Shown: positions 55,328 to 64,000 of the stretch, in pieces
How the letters are laid out: each line of letters begins with the position of its first letter
Position numbering within the stretch: position 1 is the stretch's first letter
Origin: Olivibacter sp036959255
Lineage (GTDB): Bacteria > Bacteroidota > Bacteroidia > Sphingobacteriales > Sphingobacteriaceae
Reading direction: 5' to 3'
DNA: 64,000 nucleotides
Assembly: GCF_036959255.1 (NCBI RefSeq)
Contig: NZ_JAWMTI010000005.1
Coordinates: 186,001-250,000 of the forward strand
Notes under the pieces: generated by a model
The model's input: the letters and a program-made list of their open reading frames with translations, nothing else
What the model was told of the DNA's origin: nothing
Databases searched by the model: none
Program-made: the position numbers and the translations under genes

Positions 55328-56507
55328 CCGTTATTCTTTACCCGGCCTTCTACTCTGTTTAGCCTTGTTAAGTGTATTTTTACCTTGGAAAATATATCCA
55401 GCCATATTCCTTATCGCATCGGTTGTATTTCTCATTGGAGCCTATCGGTACCATCCAAGCGGTCTTAAAACCTTTCTACAACAGCCATGGGTTTTAGCTA
55501 TAGGTGTTTTTGTCGTGTATGCATGTGGAAGCTTTTTCGCTACCGCAAACGGTCAAACGCAAATAAGGGACAATCTCATTAAAATGCTTGTCAATTTCTG
55601 TTTCTTTACGTCGAGTATTTATTGGCTGAGTCAATGCGAAAAGAAGAATTTAGTCCGCATGATTGATTGGACCATGCATGTCATTTTTGTTCTTTGTTTT
55701 ATACAGTTATTGATTTATCATCAGGCTTTCCATTTTCACTTATTAACAGGCGCGGCCTCTTCTGCAAAAGGCAGTGCGTTATACAACAAAGATTTATTTT
55801 TTTGGGGCCTCAGTGATAAAAACATGTTTGGCGCAAGACTAGCCCTATTTGGTTTGATCTATATTTTAATTCCACTGGTTAGCAATTTCCGTATCAGTTT
55901 TACCCGCATTTTACTGATTTTCTCACTCGCTTTTCTTTCGTTATCACGAACACCCATAGTCGCTTTACTTATTGGGGTATTCCTTATTTTTTGGTTTTTT
56001 GCCAATAAAACAGTCAGGATCGCTTTGTTTGCTTTCTTATGTGTATTAGCGCCTTATCTATTTATTAAAGTCTTACGCGTAGATACATTAACAGCTTCAA
56101 ATGACGGTATGGGGGTGCGAATAACATATTGGAAGGCCTTTTTCCAACATTTTCGAGAGATTCAACCCTGGGGCAACGGATTTTTAAAGGGTGGTGATTT
56201 TTTACAACAACATGCCGCCTATTACCACGGGGAACCCCACATTCACAATACATTTTTATCGAATTATTTGGAACTCGGTATCGTTGGATTCGTTTCTTAT
56301 CTCCTTTTCCTTTGTTTTTTTTATCGTTACTGCACACAGATTAATAACCTTCGTAGCTTTTGGCTGGCAGTATTTTTGCCCCTATTAGCCATTATGATGA
56401 TTCTATATTCGGGTTATGATAATGACATTGTACTGTATTTGCAACTCGCTTTCCTATTAGGAAGTTTTCAAAAAATAGTTAAAGAAAAAATAAATATCGG
56501 AATTTAA
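55299..56507 (+). CDS. O-antigen ligase/polymerase-like membrane protein (Wzy type)
   Basis: This 402-residue protein has about ten membrane helices (for example GLLLCLALLSVFLPW, LAIGVFVVYACGSFF and a last pair near 345-395). A large periplasmic loop in the second half contains RITYWKAFFQHFREIQPWGNGFLKGG and HNTFLSNYLELGIVG, the pattern of Wzy polymerases and WaaL ligases. It should join repeat units in the periplasm. Start at 55299 or four codons later (55311). The next gene follows directly after its stop. Confidence 0.85.
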   Translation: MKPSMETRDNRYSLPGLLLCLALLSVFLPWKIYPAIFLIASVVFLIGAYRYHPSGLKTFLQQPWVLAIGVFVVYACGSFFATANGQTQIRDNLIKMLVNFCFFTSSIYWLSQCEKKNLVRMIDWTMHVIFVLCFIQLLIYHQAFHFHLLTGAASSAKGSALYNKDLFFWGLSDKNMFGARLALFGLIYILIPLVSNFRISFTRILLIFSLAFLSLSRTPIVALLIGVFLIFWFFANKTVRIALFAFLCVLAPYLFIKVLRVDTLTASNDGMGVRITYWKAFFQHFREIQPWGNGFLKGGDFLQQHAAYYHGEPHIHNTFLSNYLELGIVGFVSYLLFLCFFYRYCTQINNLRSFWLAVFLPLLAIMMILYSGYDNDIVLYLQLAFLLGSFQKIVKEKINIGI

Positions 56508-57494
56508 ATGAACACGAAGGTACTCATAGATAGTAGATGGGCAGGAAATACCGGAATTGGTAGGTTGTACCAAGAGGTGATGGACCGGAAACCTCCGCAC
56601 GTAATGGATGTGCACATAGAAAGCGAGATGCGCCTAGGAAGTCTATACTCTCCTTTTATGCTTGGAAAAGCCATACGCTCTTCCCATGCGGACGTCTTTT
56701 ATAGTCCTTCCTTTATGCCACCCGCTTTTTCCAATATTCCGTTTGTGATTACCATCCATGATCTGATGCACTTGTTTTATTACTCTTCACTTCATAAAAT
56801 ATATTATCAGCAAGTTATCGCCAGGCTTGCAAAAAAAGCCAAAAAAATAATTACGGTTTCATATCACAGTAAACAGCAATTGACTCAACTTCTCGGTATC
56901 GATGAGCATCTTATTACTGTCATTTATAATGGTGTAGACAAACGCTTTGCAGAGAATGAGAATCGTATAAAACTTGAGCGTCCCTACTTGTTGTACGTCG
57001 GGAATCGACGCAAGAATAAAAACATCCCTGCTATGCTTCGCGCTTTTGCACAAGCTAAAATAGATAAAGAAATCATATTTGCCCTTTCAGGTGAACCTGA
57101 CCCGATCTTACTCCAGGAAGCGGAACATCTGGGAATCCAAGAGCGGATAAAATTTTTAGGGTTCATACAAGAAGAGACCTTGCCCCAACTTTATAAAGGC
57201 GCTTTAGTTACTATGTACGTTTCACTTATGGAAGGTTTTGGATTACCTATATTGGAATCTATGGCTTCCAGAACACCTGTTTTAACCTCCAATGTCAGTT
57301 CTCTTCCAGAAATAGCAGGATCCGGTGCATTATGTGTTGATCCGTTCAATATTAATGAAATGGCAGAAGGTATTAAGCAACTTGTAAACAACAATCAGCT
57401 ACGAAATTATTATATCGAAGAGGGAACGAAACGAATAGATACTTTTCAGTGGGAACATACCGGCATACAAACCTGGAAAGCAATACTTTCATAA
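56508..57494 (+). CDS. Glycosyltransferase family 4 protein (mannosyltransferase-like)
   Basis: This 328-residue GT-B protein has MNTKVLIDSRWAGNTGIGRLYQE (the GIGR loop), ADVFYSPSFMPPA, PFVITIHDLMHLF and ITVSYHSKQQLTQLLG. Donor-side motifs are LYVGNRRKNKNIPAMLRAF and MYVSLMEGFGLPILESMASRTPV (E-x7-E), then SSLPEIAG. Begins one base after the Wzy-like stop. Acts in the cytoplasm on the lipid-linked repeat unit. Confidence 0.9.
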   Translation: MNTKVLIDSRWAGNTGIGRLYQEVMDRKPPHVMDVHIESEMRLGSLYSPFMLGKAIRSSHADVFYSPSFMPPAFSNIPFVITIHDLMHLFYYSSLHKIYYQQVIARLAKKAKKIITVSYHSKQQLTQLLGIDEHLITVIYNGVDKRFAENENRIKLERPYLLYVGNRRKNKNIPAMLRAFAQAKIDKEIIFALSGEPDPILLQEAEHLGIQERIKFLGFIQEETLPQLYKGALVTMYVSLMEGFGLPILESMASRTPVLTSNVSSLPEIAGSGALCVDPFNINEMAEGIKQLVNNNQLRNYYIEEGTKRIDTFQWEHTGIQTWKAILS

Positions 57495-57508
57495 CTCAAA
57501 CCGCAACT

Positions 57509-59242
57509 ATGAAAAATGTGCTATTTACAATTATATTTATAAATCTTATCCTTTGTTGTTTGAGTTGTCAAACAACAACAAAATCCAATAGCACAGGTAA
57601 AGGGAAACCCCGCGATACCACAGTTTATCAGGTGTTGGATGTACAGGTTTTTCATGCAAAAGGAGACGGGAAGACAGATGATACAAAAAGCATACAGCAA
57701 GCCATTCAAGCAGCGCAAAAAGGAGATACCGTTTTAATACCATCCGGAACCTATTTAGTAAAGACGTTAATTTTAAAATCGGATATTAACATCAAGGGCT
57801 TAGGACAGTTGAAGCAAGTTCTTCCCACTGATACGCAAAAATTTTCGCGTGTTGTCCAAAATTCTTCCGCTCCTTTATTTTTTGGAAGGAATCTTCGAAA
57901 TATCAATCTGCACTTCCGTGCCTCTACCCAAAACGAGGCCTTGTACATTTCAAAGAGCTCCAATATTCGTATTGTAAATACCAATGTCCAAGGAAATGAT
58001 AAAAAGATATATGCCTTTCCCGGAATGCTATTTTACGAATGTGACACCGTGTCAATCAAGAATAGCCATATTAGTGCCTATGGGGCCGGCCGCCAATCGG
58101 CCTCCAAGTACCAAGCAGGAACCGGTATTCGATTATTGTCCTGCAGTAACATTTATATAGCGAATAATCAAATAATCAAGAACGGCGAGAACGGCATTTT
58201 CATGCATGGAAGCGGCAGAGCCATTATAAAAAACAATCATATTGCATACAATGGGATGAGCGCTATCCAAATCGGGTTTGGAAAAACAAAAAGAGAGCAA
58301 TATTTCGATATTTCCAACAATACATTAAATCACAATGCAGCTGACGCGATTGATATCAACAACAAAATAACACCAAATCCCTTTCCTATTCATTGCATTA
58401 TAAAAAACAATAAAAGTTTTAACAATGGATTTGTTGCAGGTGAATCGACAGTAGATGGATCAGGCTTAGCCACGTTAGTTAATGTAAGCGAAACACGAGT
58501 TTTAAACAATACATCGAAAAAATCAAATCGCCCGGCACTTTATCTAGAACGCTGCGGTGTTATTCGTGCTGAAAATAACATAACCGATAATAAAGTAGAG
58601 ATTGTACAGGCCTTTGATAAGATTTTATTGAAAAACAACACATTCGATGCTTTAACAATACTTTCAAAAGCAAAGGGTGTTACTTTACAATTAATGGAAA
58701 ATAAATTTCGAACGATATTGCTGCCCAACGATATTGCAATAGATTCCCTTATCCTAATCAAAAATGTCCTTGCTAACACCAGCTTGAATATTAACCTACG
58801 GGGGAGGGTAATCATGAATGGAAACGAGATTTTCAGCAATCAGCCAACAGGCGCTATCCTACTTGTAAAAACGCAGGGTGCATCGCTTGTAAGCAATCGT
58901 ATAAAGAGTACATCCGGTTATGCTGTTACAGTAAGAAAATCAGCAGAAGCAGTCCGTCTGGAACGTAATACAATCCAATCGGTTAATGCATGTGTTATAG
59001 ATGAAGGTTCGAAAAACTTAACCCTTCAATACAACAAACTTATCTCTATACCAGGCGGAAAGTTGAATAGAACGTTAATAAGCCACAACCCATATGAGCT
59101 GATTTTAAAGAGCAATGTACATAAAGGTGGTAAAACAGACAATTCAATCCGTTTAGAGGGTACTGGATCTGCTTATATTGCTGATGAAAAAACAGTCAGT
59201 GGGTATCCAGATTATGGTAAGGTTGTTGTTAAGAAGTTGTAA
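57509..59242 (+). CDS. Right-handed parallel beta-helix lipoprotein
   Basis: This 577-residue lipoprotein has signal MKNVLFTIIFINLILCCLSC, with the lipobox cysteine at residue 20. I chose this ATG because the longer in-frame start at 57449 lies inside the previous gene and hides the lipobox. After FHAKGDGKTDDTKSIQQAIQAA (pectate-lyase superfamily start) come many parallel beta-helix coils with N-rich turns (IYIANNQIIKNGENGIFMHGSGRAIIKNNHIAYN). Such proteins are polysaccharide lyases or epimerases. It lies 14 bases after a glycosyltransferase and 7 before another, inside the polysaccharide operon, so it probably modifies or trims that glycan in the periplasm or at the outer membrane. Confidence 0.8.
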   Translation: MKNVLFTIIFINLILCCLSCQTTTKSNSTGKGKPRDTTVYQVLDVQVFHAKGDGKTDDTKSIQQAIQAAQKGDTVLIPSGTYLVKTLILKSDINIKGLGQLKQVLPTDTQKFSRVVQNSSAPLFFGRNLRNINLHFRASTQNEALYISKSSNIRIVNTNVQGNDKKIYAFPGMLFYECDTVSIKNSHISAYGAGRQSASKYQAGTGIRLLSCSNIYIANNQIIKNGENGIFMHGSGRAIIKNNHIAYNGMSAIQIGFGKTKREQYFDISNNTLNHNAADAIDINNKITPNPFPIHCIIKNNKSFNNGFVAGESTVDGSGLATLVNVSETRVLNNTSKKSNRPALYLERCGVIRAENNITDNKVEIVQAFDKILLKNNTFDALTILSKAKGVTLQLMENKFRTILLPNDIAIDSLILIKNVLANTSLNINLRGRVIMNGNEIFSNQPTGAILLVKTQGASLVSNRIKSTSGYAVTVRKSAEAVRLERNTIQSVNACVIDEGSKNLTLQYNKLISIPGGKLNRTLISHNPYELILKSNVHKGGKTDNSIRLEGTGSAYIADEKTVSGYPDYGKVVVKKL

Positions 59243-59249
59243 CTACAAA

Positions 59250-60161
59250 ATGAAAACAATATTGTATATCCCCACCCTGAATGCCGGAAGGTTATGGTCT
59301 TCTGTAATTCAAGGCATTAACAAACAACTTATCCAGCCAGATCGGATCGTGATTATTGATTCAGGATCAACGGACGACACTTTATTGCATCCCTCCATGA
59401 AGGATTTTGAGATTATCCACATCGACAAAAAAGACTTTGATCATGGGGGAACAAGGCAAATGGCCGTTAATCGCTTCCCTGACGCAGACTTGTATCTTTT
59501 TTTAACCCAAGATGCTATACTTGCGAACGAGCATTCTTTAGGTAATTTGATAAAGGTGTTTGATGAAAATCCACAGGTTGGTGTGGCTTATGGCCGTCAG
59601 CTTCCACACATTGGGTCAAAAGGGCTGGAAACCCATGCCCGGTTATTTAATTACCCCGCAAACTCTCAATTGCGCGGACTCGCAAGTAGAAGTAAGTACG
59701 GAATTAAAACCGCCTCTTGCTCAAACTCCTTCGCGGCGTACCGAAAAACAGCGTTTGAGGAGGCCGGAGGATTTCCGAGCGGTACTATTTTGGGAGAAGA
59801 TGTTATTGCTGCGGGGCGTATTATTTTAAACGGTTGGCAACTTGCCTATGTTGCTGATGCACAAGCCTATCACTCACATAGCTATTCCGTAAAAGAGGAA
59901 TTCAAACGGTATTTTGATATTGGCGTCTTTCATGCTACCAACTCTTGGATCTTCCAACATTTTGGACATGCTGAATCGGAAGGTTTTAGATATGTCAAGT
60001 CTGAATTTTCTTATATCATCAAGCATCGTGCTACGGAACTTCCAAAGGCCTTTTTTTCTACCGGAGCCAAGTGGTTGGGATATAAGCTTGGGTTATTTCA
60101 CAAATACTTGCCGTCTACATGGAATAAGCACTTTTCTATGCACAAAGCGTATTGGAAATGA
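59250..60161 (+). CDS. Glycosyltransferase family 2, rhamnosyltransferase-like
   Basis: This 303-residue GT-A protein has MKTILYIPTLNAGRLW, RIVIIDSGSTDDTLLH, the rhamnosyltransferase-type KKDFDHGGTRQMAV, DLYLFLTQDAIL (DxD position TQDA), and the late GEDVIAAGRIILNGWQLAYV. The KxDFDHGGTR pattern is typical of rhamnosyltransferases of the RfbF/RfbN type, in keeping with rfbD upstream in the window. The ATG at 59250, 7 bases after the lipoprotein stop, is preferred over an in-frame start inside that gene. Confidence 0.88.
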   Translation: MKTILYIPTLNAGRLWSSVIQGINKQLIQPDRIVIIDSGSTDDTLLHPSMKDFEIIHIDKKDFDHGGTRQMAVNRFPDADLYLFLTQDAILANEHSLGNLIKVFDENPQVGVAYGRQLPHIGSKGLETHARLFNYPANSQLRGLASRSKYGIKTASCSNSFAAYRKTAFEEAGGFPSGTILGEDVIAAGRIILNGWQLAYVADAQAYHSHSYSVKEEFKRYFDIGVFHATNSWIFQHFGHAESEGFRYVKSEFSYIIKHRATELPKAFFSTGAKWLGYKLGLFHKYLPSTWNKHFSMHKAYWK

Positions 60162-60337
60162 TTATGGAGCAACATGCTTAATAAGACAAAGACCTCCAAT
60201 TTGTGGAAAAAAATCCCCACTTACCATTCCTAATAAACTGTAATTTAAATCAAAAAGGCGCTTTAATACGCTGCTAAGCAGCATTTGTGTATTTGGCATA
60301 TTTCTTGGCATTTGCTTCACATATAATTAGAAGAGAC

Positions 60338-61093
60338 ATGTTAAGAGATTCGCAAATACAAGAAATGAAACAGGCTACCAGTGTAGATCAAAGCATTGTT
60401 GTACCCAATGTAATGCTAAGAACATCTTTTACGAGTTTAATTGAAAATAATTTTCTACACTACGCAGACTTCCCTATTATCCTTATTAACAAAGGAGAAG
60501 CACTCGATATAACTTCAAAATTTTTCAAAAGAAGTTTCGATATCATATTTTCCTTGACCGCACTGATTCTTGGTTTTCCATTATTTTTGTTGGTTGCCTT
60601 TATTACAAAGATTACTTCTAAAGGGCCTGCTTTTTACAAGCAAGAGCGAATTGGCTTGCACGAGAAGCCATTTTTCATCTATAAGTTTAGAAGTATGTAT
60701 GTAGATGCTGAGAAATTCGGACCGCAGTTAGCACAAGATATTGATCCACGTATTACGCCATGGGGAAGATTAATGCGTAAAACGCGTCTCGACGAGATTC
60801 CTCAATTTTGGAATGTATTAAAAGGTGACATGTCAATTGTTGGCCCCCGTCCTGAACGCGCTCACTTTATCAATCAAATTGTAGACAAAGCGCCAAGCTA
60901 TAAAAAATTGTTAACGATAAAGCCTGGAATTACCTCTATCGGACAAGTAAACTTTGGCTATGCGCAGACTGTGGACGAAATGTGTGAACGGATGTTATTG
61001 GATTTACAGTATTTACAAGAGATTAATTTCTTTGCCGATCTTCAAATCATTTTTAAGACTGTAAAAGTTATGTTCCAAGGAAAAGGTAAATAG
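60338..61093 (+). CDS. Priming sugar transferase (polyprenyl-phosphate sugar phosphotransferase)
   Basis: This 251-residue bacterial sugar transferase (WcaJ C-terminal/PglC type) has one N-terminal membrane segment, FKRSFDIIFSLTALILGFPLFLLVAF. Then follow GPAFYKQERIGLHEKPFFIYKFRSMYVDAE, RITPWGRLMRKTRLDEIPQFWNVLKGDMSIVGPRPE (the catalytic DE pair and the PRP motif) and KPGITSIGQVNFG. It links the first sugar phosphate to undecaprenyl phosphate and so starts the repeat unit. The ATG at 60338 is chosen over a GTG at 60287; Met at 60365 is also possible. It closes the cluster, with a terminator 37 bases downstream. Confidence 0.92.
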   Translation: MLRDSQIQEMKQATSVDQSIVVPNVMLRTSFTSLIENNFLHYADFPIILINKGEALDITSKFFKRSFDIIFSLTALILGFPLFLLVAFITKITSKGPAFYKQERIGLHEKPFFIYKFRSMYVDAEKFGPQLAQDIDPRITPWGRLMRKTRLDEIPQFWNVLKGDMSIVGPRPERAHFINQIVDKAPSYKKLLTIKPGITSIGQVNFGYAQTVDEMCERMLLDLQYLQEINFFADLQIIFKTVKVMFQGKGK

Positions 61094-61130
61094 GTAACTC
61101 CAAACCACCCATATAAACTATACTATTTAG

Positions 61131-61166
61131 AAGGAGAAGGGATCATGGCCCCTCTCCTTTTTTTAT
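61131..61166 (+). terminator. Terminator of the polysaccharide operon
   Basis: AAGGAGAAGGG (61131-61141) pairs, with one mismatch, with CCCCTCTCCTT (61149-61159), followed by a run of T residues. A classic intrinsic terminator between the sugar transferase gene and glmS. Confidence 0.85.
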
Positions 61167-61334
61167 GTTAATATAACGGCTTGGGGATTTCGCTTTAACA
61201 CACAGATAAGGTATTTATTTTAGGGTTGTGAGTTGCGGGTTGTGCGTATGGTACGTACGACCGATAACTGAAAGCTGATCAAAACCCCTGATGAAGCTCC
61301 TTCTTTCGTGAATCGCAAAATTTTACGCAATCGG

Positions 61335-61365
61335 TTGCGTTGACTGTCTTTTTATTTTATTTTAG
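61335..61365 (+). promoter_or_regulatory. Candidate promoter of glmS
   Basis: TTG (61335-61337), a 20-base spacer and TATTTTAG (61358-61365) match the Bacteroidota consensus with one mismatch in the -7 element. The leader would be about 42 bases. The rest of 61167-61334 is non-coding and shows no glmS ribozyme-like fold that I can identify. Confidence 0.45.
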
Positions 61366-61413
61366 CGAGCTATAAACAAATATTACAAAATCACATCCAA
61401 AAAAAGCTTAATT

Positions 61414-63249
61414 ATGTGTGGAATCGTAGGCTATATTGGGCACAGAGACGCCTGGGGTATAATAATCAAAGGATTAAAAAGACTTGAGTACAGAGGATAT
61501 GACAGTGCTGGAGTTGCACTTGTAAATGGAAAAATGAACATTTACAAAAAGACCGGCAAAGTGAATGATCTCGAAAATTTTGCAGAAAATGAGGAATTAT
61601 CGGGCACGTTAGGAATGGGACATACCCGTTGGGCCACACACGGTGTACCCAGCGATCGCAATGCGCATCCTCATCTTTCCGGAAGTCAAAAATTAGCAAT
61701 CGTTCACAATGGTATTATAGAGAATTACGCCGCCATCAAAGAAATGCTTATGCAGAAGGGACACACCTTTTTAAGCGATACAGATACAGAAGTTCTCATT
61801 AAACTTATTGAACAAATTCAGCTAGAAGGCGAAACCGATCTGCGGGAAGCCGTTCGAGTTGCTTTGACACATGTGACAGGTGCATTTGCGATCGTAATTC
61901 TAAGCAAGGACGAACCTGATTTATTAATTGCCGCCAGAAAAGGTAGCCCCATGGTGATTGGAATAGGAGAAAAAGAATATTTTGTTGCCTCCGATGCATC
62001 TCCAATCGTTGAGTATACTAAACAAGTTTATTATCCAGATGATAATGCTATTGTATTTCTTAATCGGGAAAACATGGAGATAAGGGATCTCTCCAACCTA
62101 GAAATAACACCTTATATTCAAGAACTTGAATTAGAATTAGAGGCATTAGAAAAGGGTGGTTATGAACATTTCATGCTAAAAGAAATTCATGAGCAACCTC
62201 GATCTATTGCCAATTGTATGCGTGGACGGATTTATGCTGAAGAAGCGCGAATCAACTTGGGGGGGATTAGCGAGTATGCCAATAAATTTCTGCAAGCACA
62301 ACGGATTATTATCGTATCCTGTGGCACCTCGTGGCATGCAGGATTAGTAGGCGAGTATTTAATCGAAGAATATGCACGAATCTCTGTTGAAGTGGAGTAT
62401 GCTTCTGAATTTAGGTATAGAAATCCTATAATAGGGAAAGAGGATATTGTTATTGCCATTTCTCAATCCGGCGAAACAGCCGACACAATGGCAGCTGTTG
62501 AGCTAGCAAAAAAGGCCGGTGCTACGATCTTTGGAATATGCAATGTTGTTGGATCTTCTATTCCAAGATTATCTCATGCTGGTATGTATACCCACGCGGG
62601 CCCGGAAATTGGTGTAGCATCTACTAAGGCTTTTACCGCACAAGTTACAGCACTTTCTTTACTATCATTATATATTGCTCGCCACCGAGGTACACTTCCT
62701 GCTTCTAAGATTGCGACCTTATTGGCTGAATTACAAAAGACACCCGATCTCATTCAAACCTGTTTAAAAAGCGAGTCGCTTGTCCAATTGATTGCCAGCG
62801 AAATAAAGGACAGCACCAATTGTTTGTTCTTGGGCCGTGGCATAAATTTTCCTGTAGCGCTTGAAGGGGCATTAAAATTAAAAGAAATCTCTTACATTCA
62901 TGCAGAAGGTTATCCTGCGGCAGAGATGAAACATGGTCCAATCGCACTAATAGACGAACAAATGCCAGTGGTAGTCATCGCAACGAAAGATTCATCTTAC
63001 GAAAAAATCATAAGTAATATACAGGAAGTAAAGGCGCGTAAGGGCAAAATTATTGCGATCGTGACTGAAGGTGATACCGTTATCCGGGATATTGCTGATT
63101 ATATTATAGAAATTCCTTTTTGCGAAGAGGCTTTAACTCCCATACTTGCGACTATTCCGCTTCAACTATTGTCTTATCACATTGCCGTAATGCGCGGCTG
63201 CAATGTTGATCAGCCAAGAAATCTGGCAAAATCAGTCACCGTAGAATAA
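61414..63249 (+). CDS. glmS: Glutamine--fructose-6-phosphate aminotransferase (isomerizing)
   Basis: This 611-residue protein is normal GlmS length. The class II glutaminase domain starts with the catalytic Cys2 (MCGIVGYIG), with RLEYRGYDSAG and GHTRWATHG. Two SIS isomerase domains follow (IIVSCGTSWHAGL, AISQSGETADTMAAVELAKKAG, EIGVASTKAFTAQV, LEGALKLKEISYIHAEGYPAAEMKHGPIAL), ending with the LAKSVTVE tail. It makes glucosamine-6-phosphate for peptidoglycan, lipid A and surface sugars. It directly follows the polysaccharide locus, with its own promoter candidate. Confidence 0.98.
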   Translation: MCGIVGYIGHRDAWGIIIKGLKRLEYRGYDSAGVALVNGKMNIYKKTGKVNDLENFAENEELSGTLGMGHTRWATHGVPSDRNAHPHLSGSQKLAIVHNGIIENYAAIKEMLMQKGHTFLSDTDTEVLIKLIEQIQLEGETDLREAVRVALTHVTGAFAIVILSKDEPDLLIAARKGSPMVIGIGEKEYFVASDASPIVEYTKQVYYPDDNAIVFLNRENMEIRDLSNLEITPYIQELELELEALEKGGYEHFMLKEIHEQPRSIANCMRGRIYAEEARINLGGISEYANKFLQAQRIIIVSCGTSWHAGLVGEYLIEEYARISVEVEYASEFRYRNPIIGKEDIVIAISQSGETADTMAAVELAKKAGATIFGICNVVGSSIPRLSHAGMYTHAGPEIGVASTKAFTAQVTALSLLSLYIARHRGTLPASKIATLLAELQKTPDLIQTCLKSESLVQLIASEIKDSTNCLFLGRGINFPVALEGALKLKEISYIHAEGYPAAEMKHGPIALIDEQMPVVVIATKDSSYEKIISNIQEVKARKGKIIAIVTEGDTVIRDIADYIIEIPFCEEALTPILATIPLQLLSYHIAVMRGCNVDQPRNLAKSVTVE

Positions 63250-63568
63250 TTCTTCGAGGCGTCCAGCACAAGTACCCGTAGAACCACCAACGGGTACTTA
63301 TTGTGCTTAGACTATTCACACATGAAAAACGTCGATATGATATAAGTTTATATTCTTTGATAAAAATACAATTTATTTTTTATTTCAATAAAAAAAATTC
63401 AAATATTTTTTCAAACTGTTACTTATTTACAAAAAGAAGCCGTTTGTACACAATCAATGTTTAGTGTGTAGATCTATGAACATGGGTGGCTTTAGAAGAT
63501 AGGTAGTGTTATATACTTCTATATTTGATCGGGCAACATAGTTAGCATTCAGTCCCTTACAAAAGGCA
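63250..63568. terminator. Convergent intergenic region with glmS terminator
   Basis: AGTACCCGT (63271-63279) pairs with ACGGGTACT (63290-63298), with flanking GCACA and TTGTGC extending the stem. This lies 21 bases after the glmS stop and is followed by T-rich sequence. The remaining bases to 63568 are very A/T-rich (for example around 63365-63415) with no gene or other element that I can recognise. Confidence 0.7.
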
Positions 63569-64000
63569 TTAGGCTGTTGCTTTTATAAATTCGAGCCGTA
63601 CATTTGTTCCTTTCGCGAGTGTAGATTGTACCGAGAGCTTTCCTTGCTGCATCTCCATAAAGTCACGGCAAATCATCAACGTAATGCCAATCCCTTTTTC
63701 TCCTGCAGTTCCCAGAAATTTGATTTTATTGGGGTTGTAAATATTTTCAAGTGTTTCTTCACTCATTCCGATTCCATTATCCCTGATGTCAATATACATC
63801 TTGTCATCATTAACTTCTCCCAAATCAATCGAGATACTACCCGCATGACCTGTAAACTTAATTGCATTATCTAAAACATGTTTAATAATAAATTGAGCTA
63901 ACATTGGGTAACCCATTGGCGATGCCATTTCCGAACAGGGGACAACATGAACCGTTAATTGTTTTGACTGAATGGAGGAAGCATGTTGCTCTAGGACAGT
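63569..64000 (-). CDS. Histidine kinase, C-terminal fragment (HATPase_c)
   Basis: The frame stays open from the stop at 63569 to the window edge, 144 residues in all, so the gene continues beyond the window; the ATG at 63928 is internal. The visible part is a GHKL ATPase domain: FIIKHVLDNAIKFTG (N box), MYIDIRDNGIGMSEET (G1) and GEKGIGITLMICRDFME (G2). The preceding LEQHASSIQSKQLTVHV is the usual link from the dimerisation domain. The input domains are outside the window. Confidence 0.85.
   Translation of the reverse strand, partial: TVLEQHASSIQSKQLTVHVVPCSEMASPMGYPMLAQFIIKHVLDNAIKFTGHAGSISIDLGEVNDDKMYIDIRDNGIGMSEETLENIYNPNKIKFLGTAGEKGIGITLMICRDFMEMQQGKLSVQSTLAKGTNVRLEFIKATA

Noticed and set aside
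61167..61413. glmS ribozyme upstream of glmS
   Set aside because: No ribozyme core could be recognised, known examples are mostly from Firmicutes, and a conventional promoter candidate lies only about 50 bases before the start.
43..64000. tRNA or rRNA genes, insertion sequences, prophage
   Set aside because: No cloverleaf with a conserved T-loop, no rRNA-like segment, no transposase, integrase or phage structural gene was seen.

Overview
The window looks like a chromosomal segment of a Bacteroidota bacterium, most likely from the Sphingobacteriaceae (Sphingobacterium, Olivibacter or Pedobacter type). The reasons are the PorP/SprF and OmpA-type partners of a type IX secretion (T9SS) substrate, a gliding-motility-type C-terminal sorting domain, a NADP malic enzyme fused to a phosphotransacetylase-like domain, near absence of Shine-Dalgarno sequences, and promoter candidates of the Bacteroidota form TTG-N20-TAnnTTTG. 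I see no rRNA or tRNA gene, CRISPR array, insertion sequence or prophage.

Layout. 1-8640: the tail of an FG-GAP protein, a VOC protein, an HU protein, a secreted CehA/McbA-like protein, a VirJ-like hydrolase, a GH106-like glycosidase, a YtxH protein and a small membrane protein. 8782-11361: an unusual von Willebrand A/beta-propeller protein and an intergenic region with a possible short gene; both have perfect GGAGG ribosome binding sites, which is atypical here. 11362-30008: the centrepiece. A 4077-residue T9SS type B surface protein is followed by its SprF-like and OmpA-like partner genes. Divergent from it is an 859-residue STAND-type ATPase with an HTH-like N-terminus. Between the two divergent genes lies an array of five direct-repeat doublets with an exact 29-bp period, just upstream of a candidate adhesin promoter. 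Inside the giant gene, three nearly identical 615-bp units form a GC-rich island.

29960-49086: housekeeping and mixed genes: ruvA, maeB, an MG2/TonB-plug protein, gcvP, a conserved protein of unknown function, a Nudix/rfbD/GH43 operon, an EEP-family phosphatase or nuclease, corA, a KAS III-like enzyme, a sensor kinase and tatA. 49072-61093: a surface polysaccharide locus with a pyruvyl transferase, a flippase, five glycosyltransferases, an O-antigen ligase/polymerase-like membrane protein, a parallel beta-helix lipoprotein and a priming sugar transferase. glmS (61414-63249), which feeds UDP-GlcNAc synthesis, follows directly. The window ends inside a histidine kinase gene on the minus strand.

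How the parts may work together (inference): the adhesin, SprF-like protein and OmpA-like protein form an export and anchoring module. The STAND ATPase may switch it on through the 29-bp array. The polysaccharide locus and glmS supply the surface glycan in which such an adhesin would sit.
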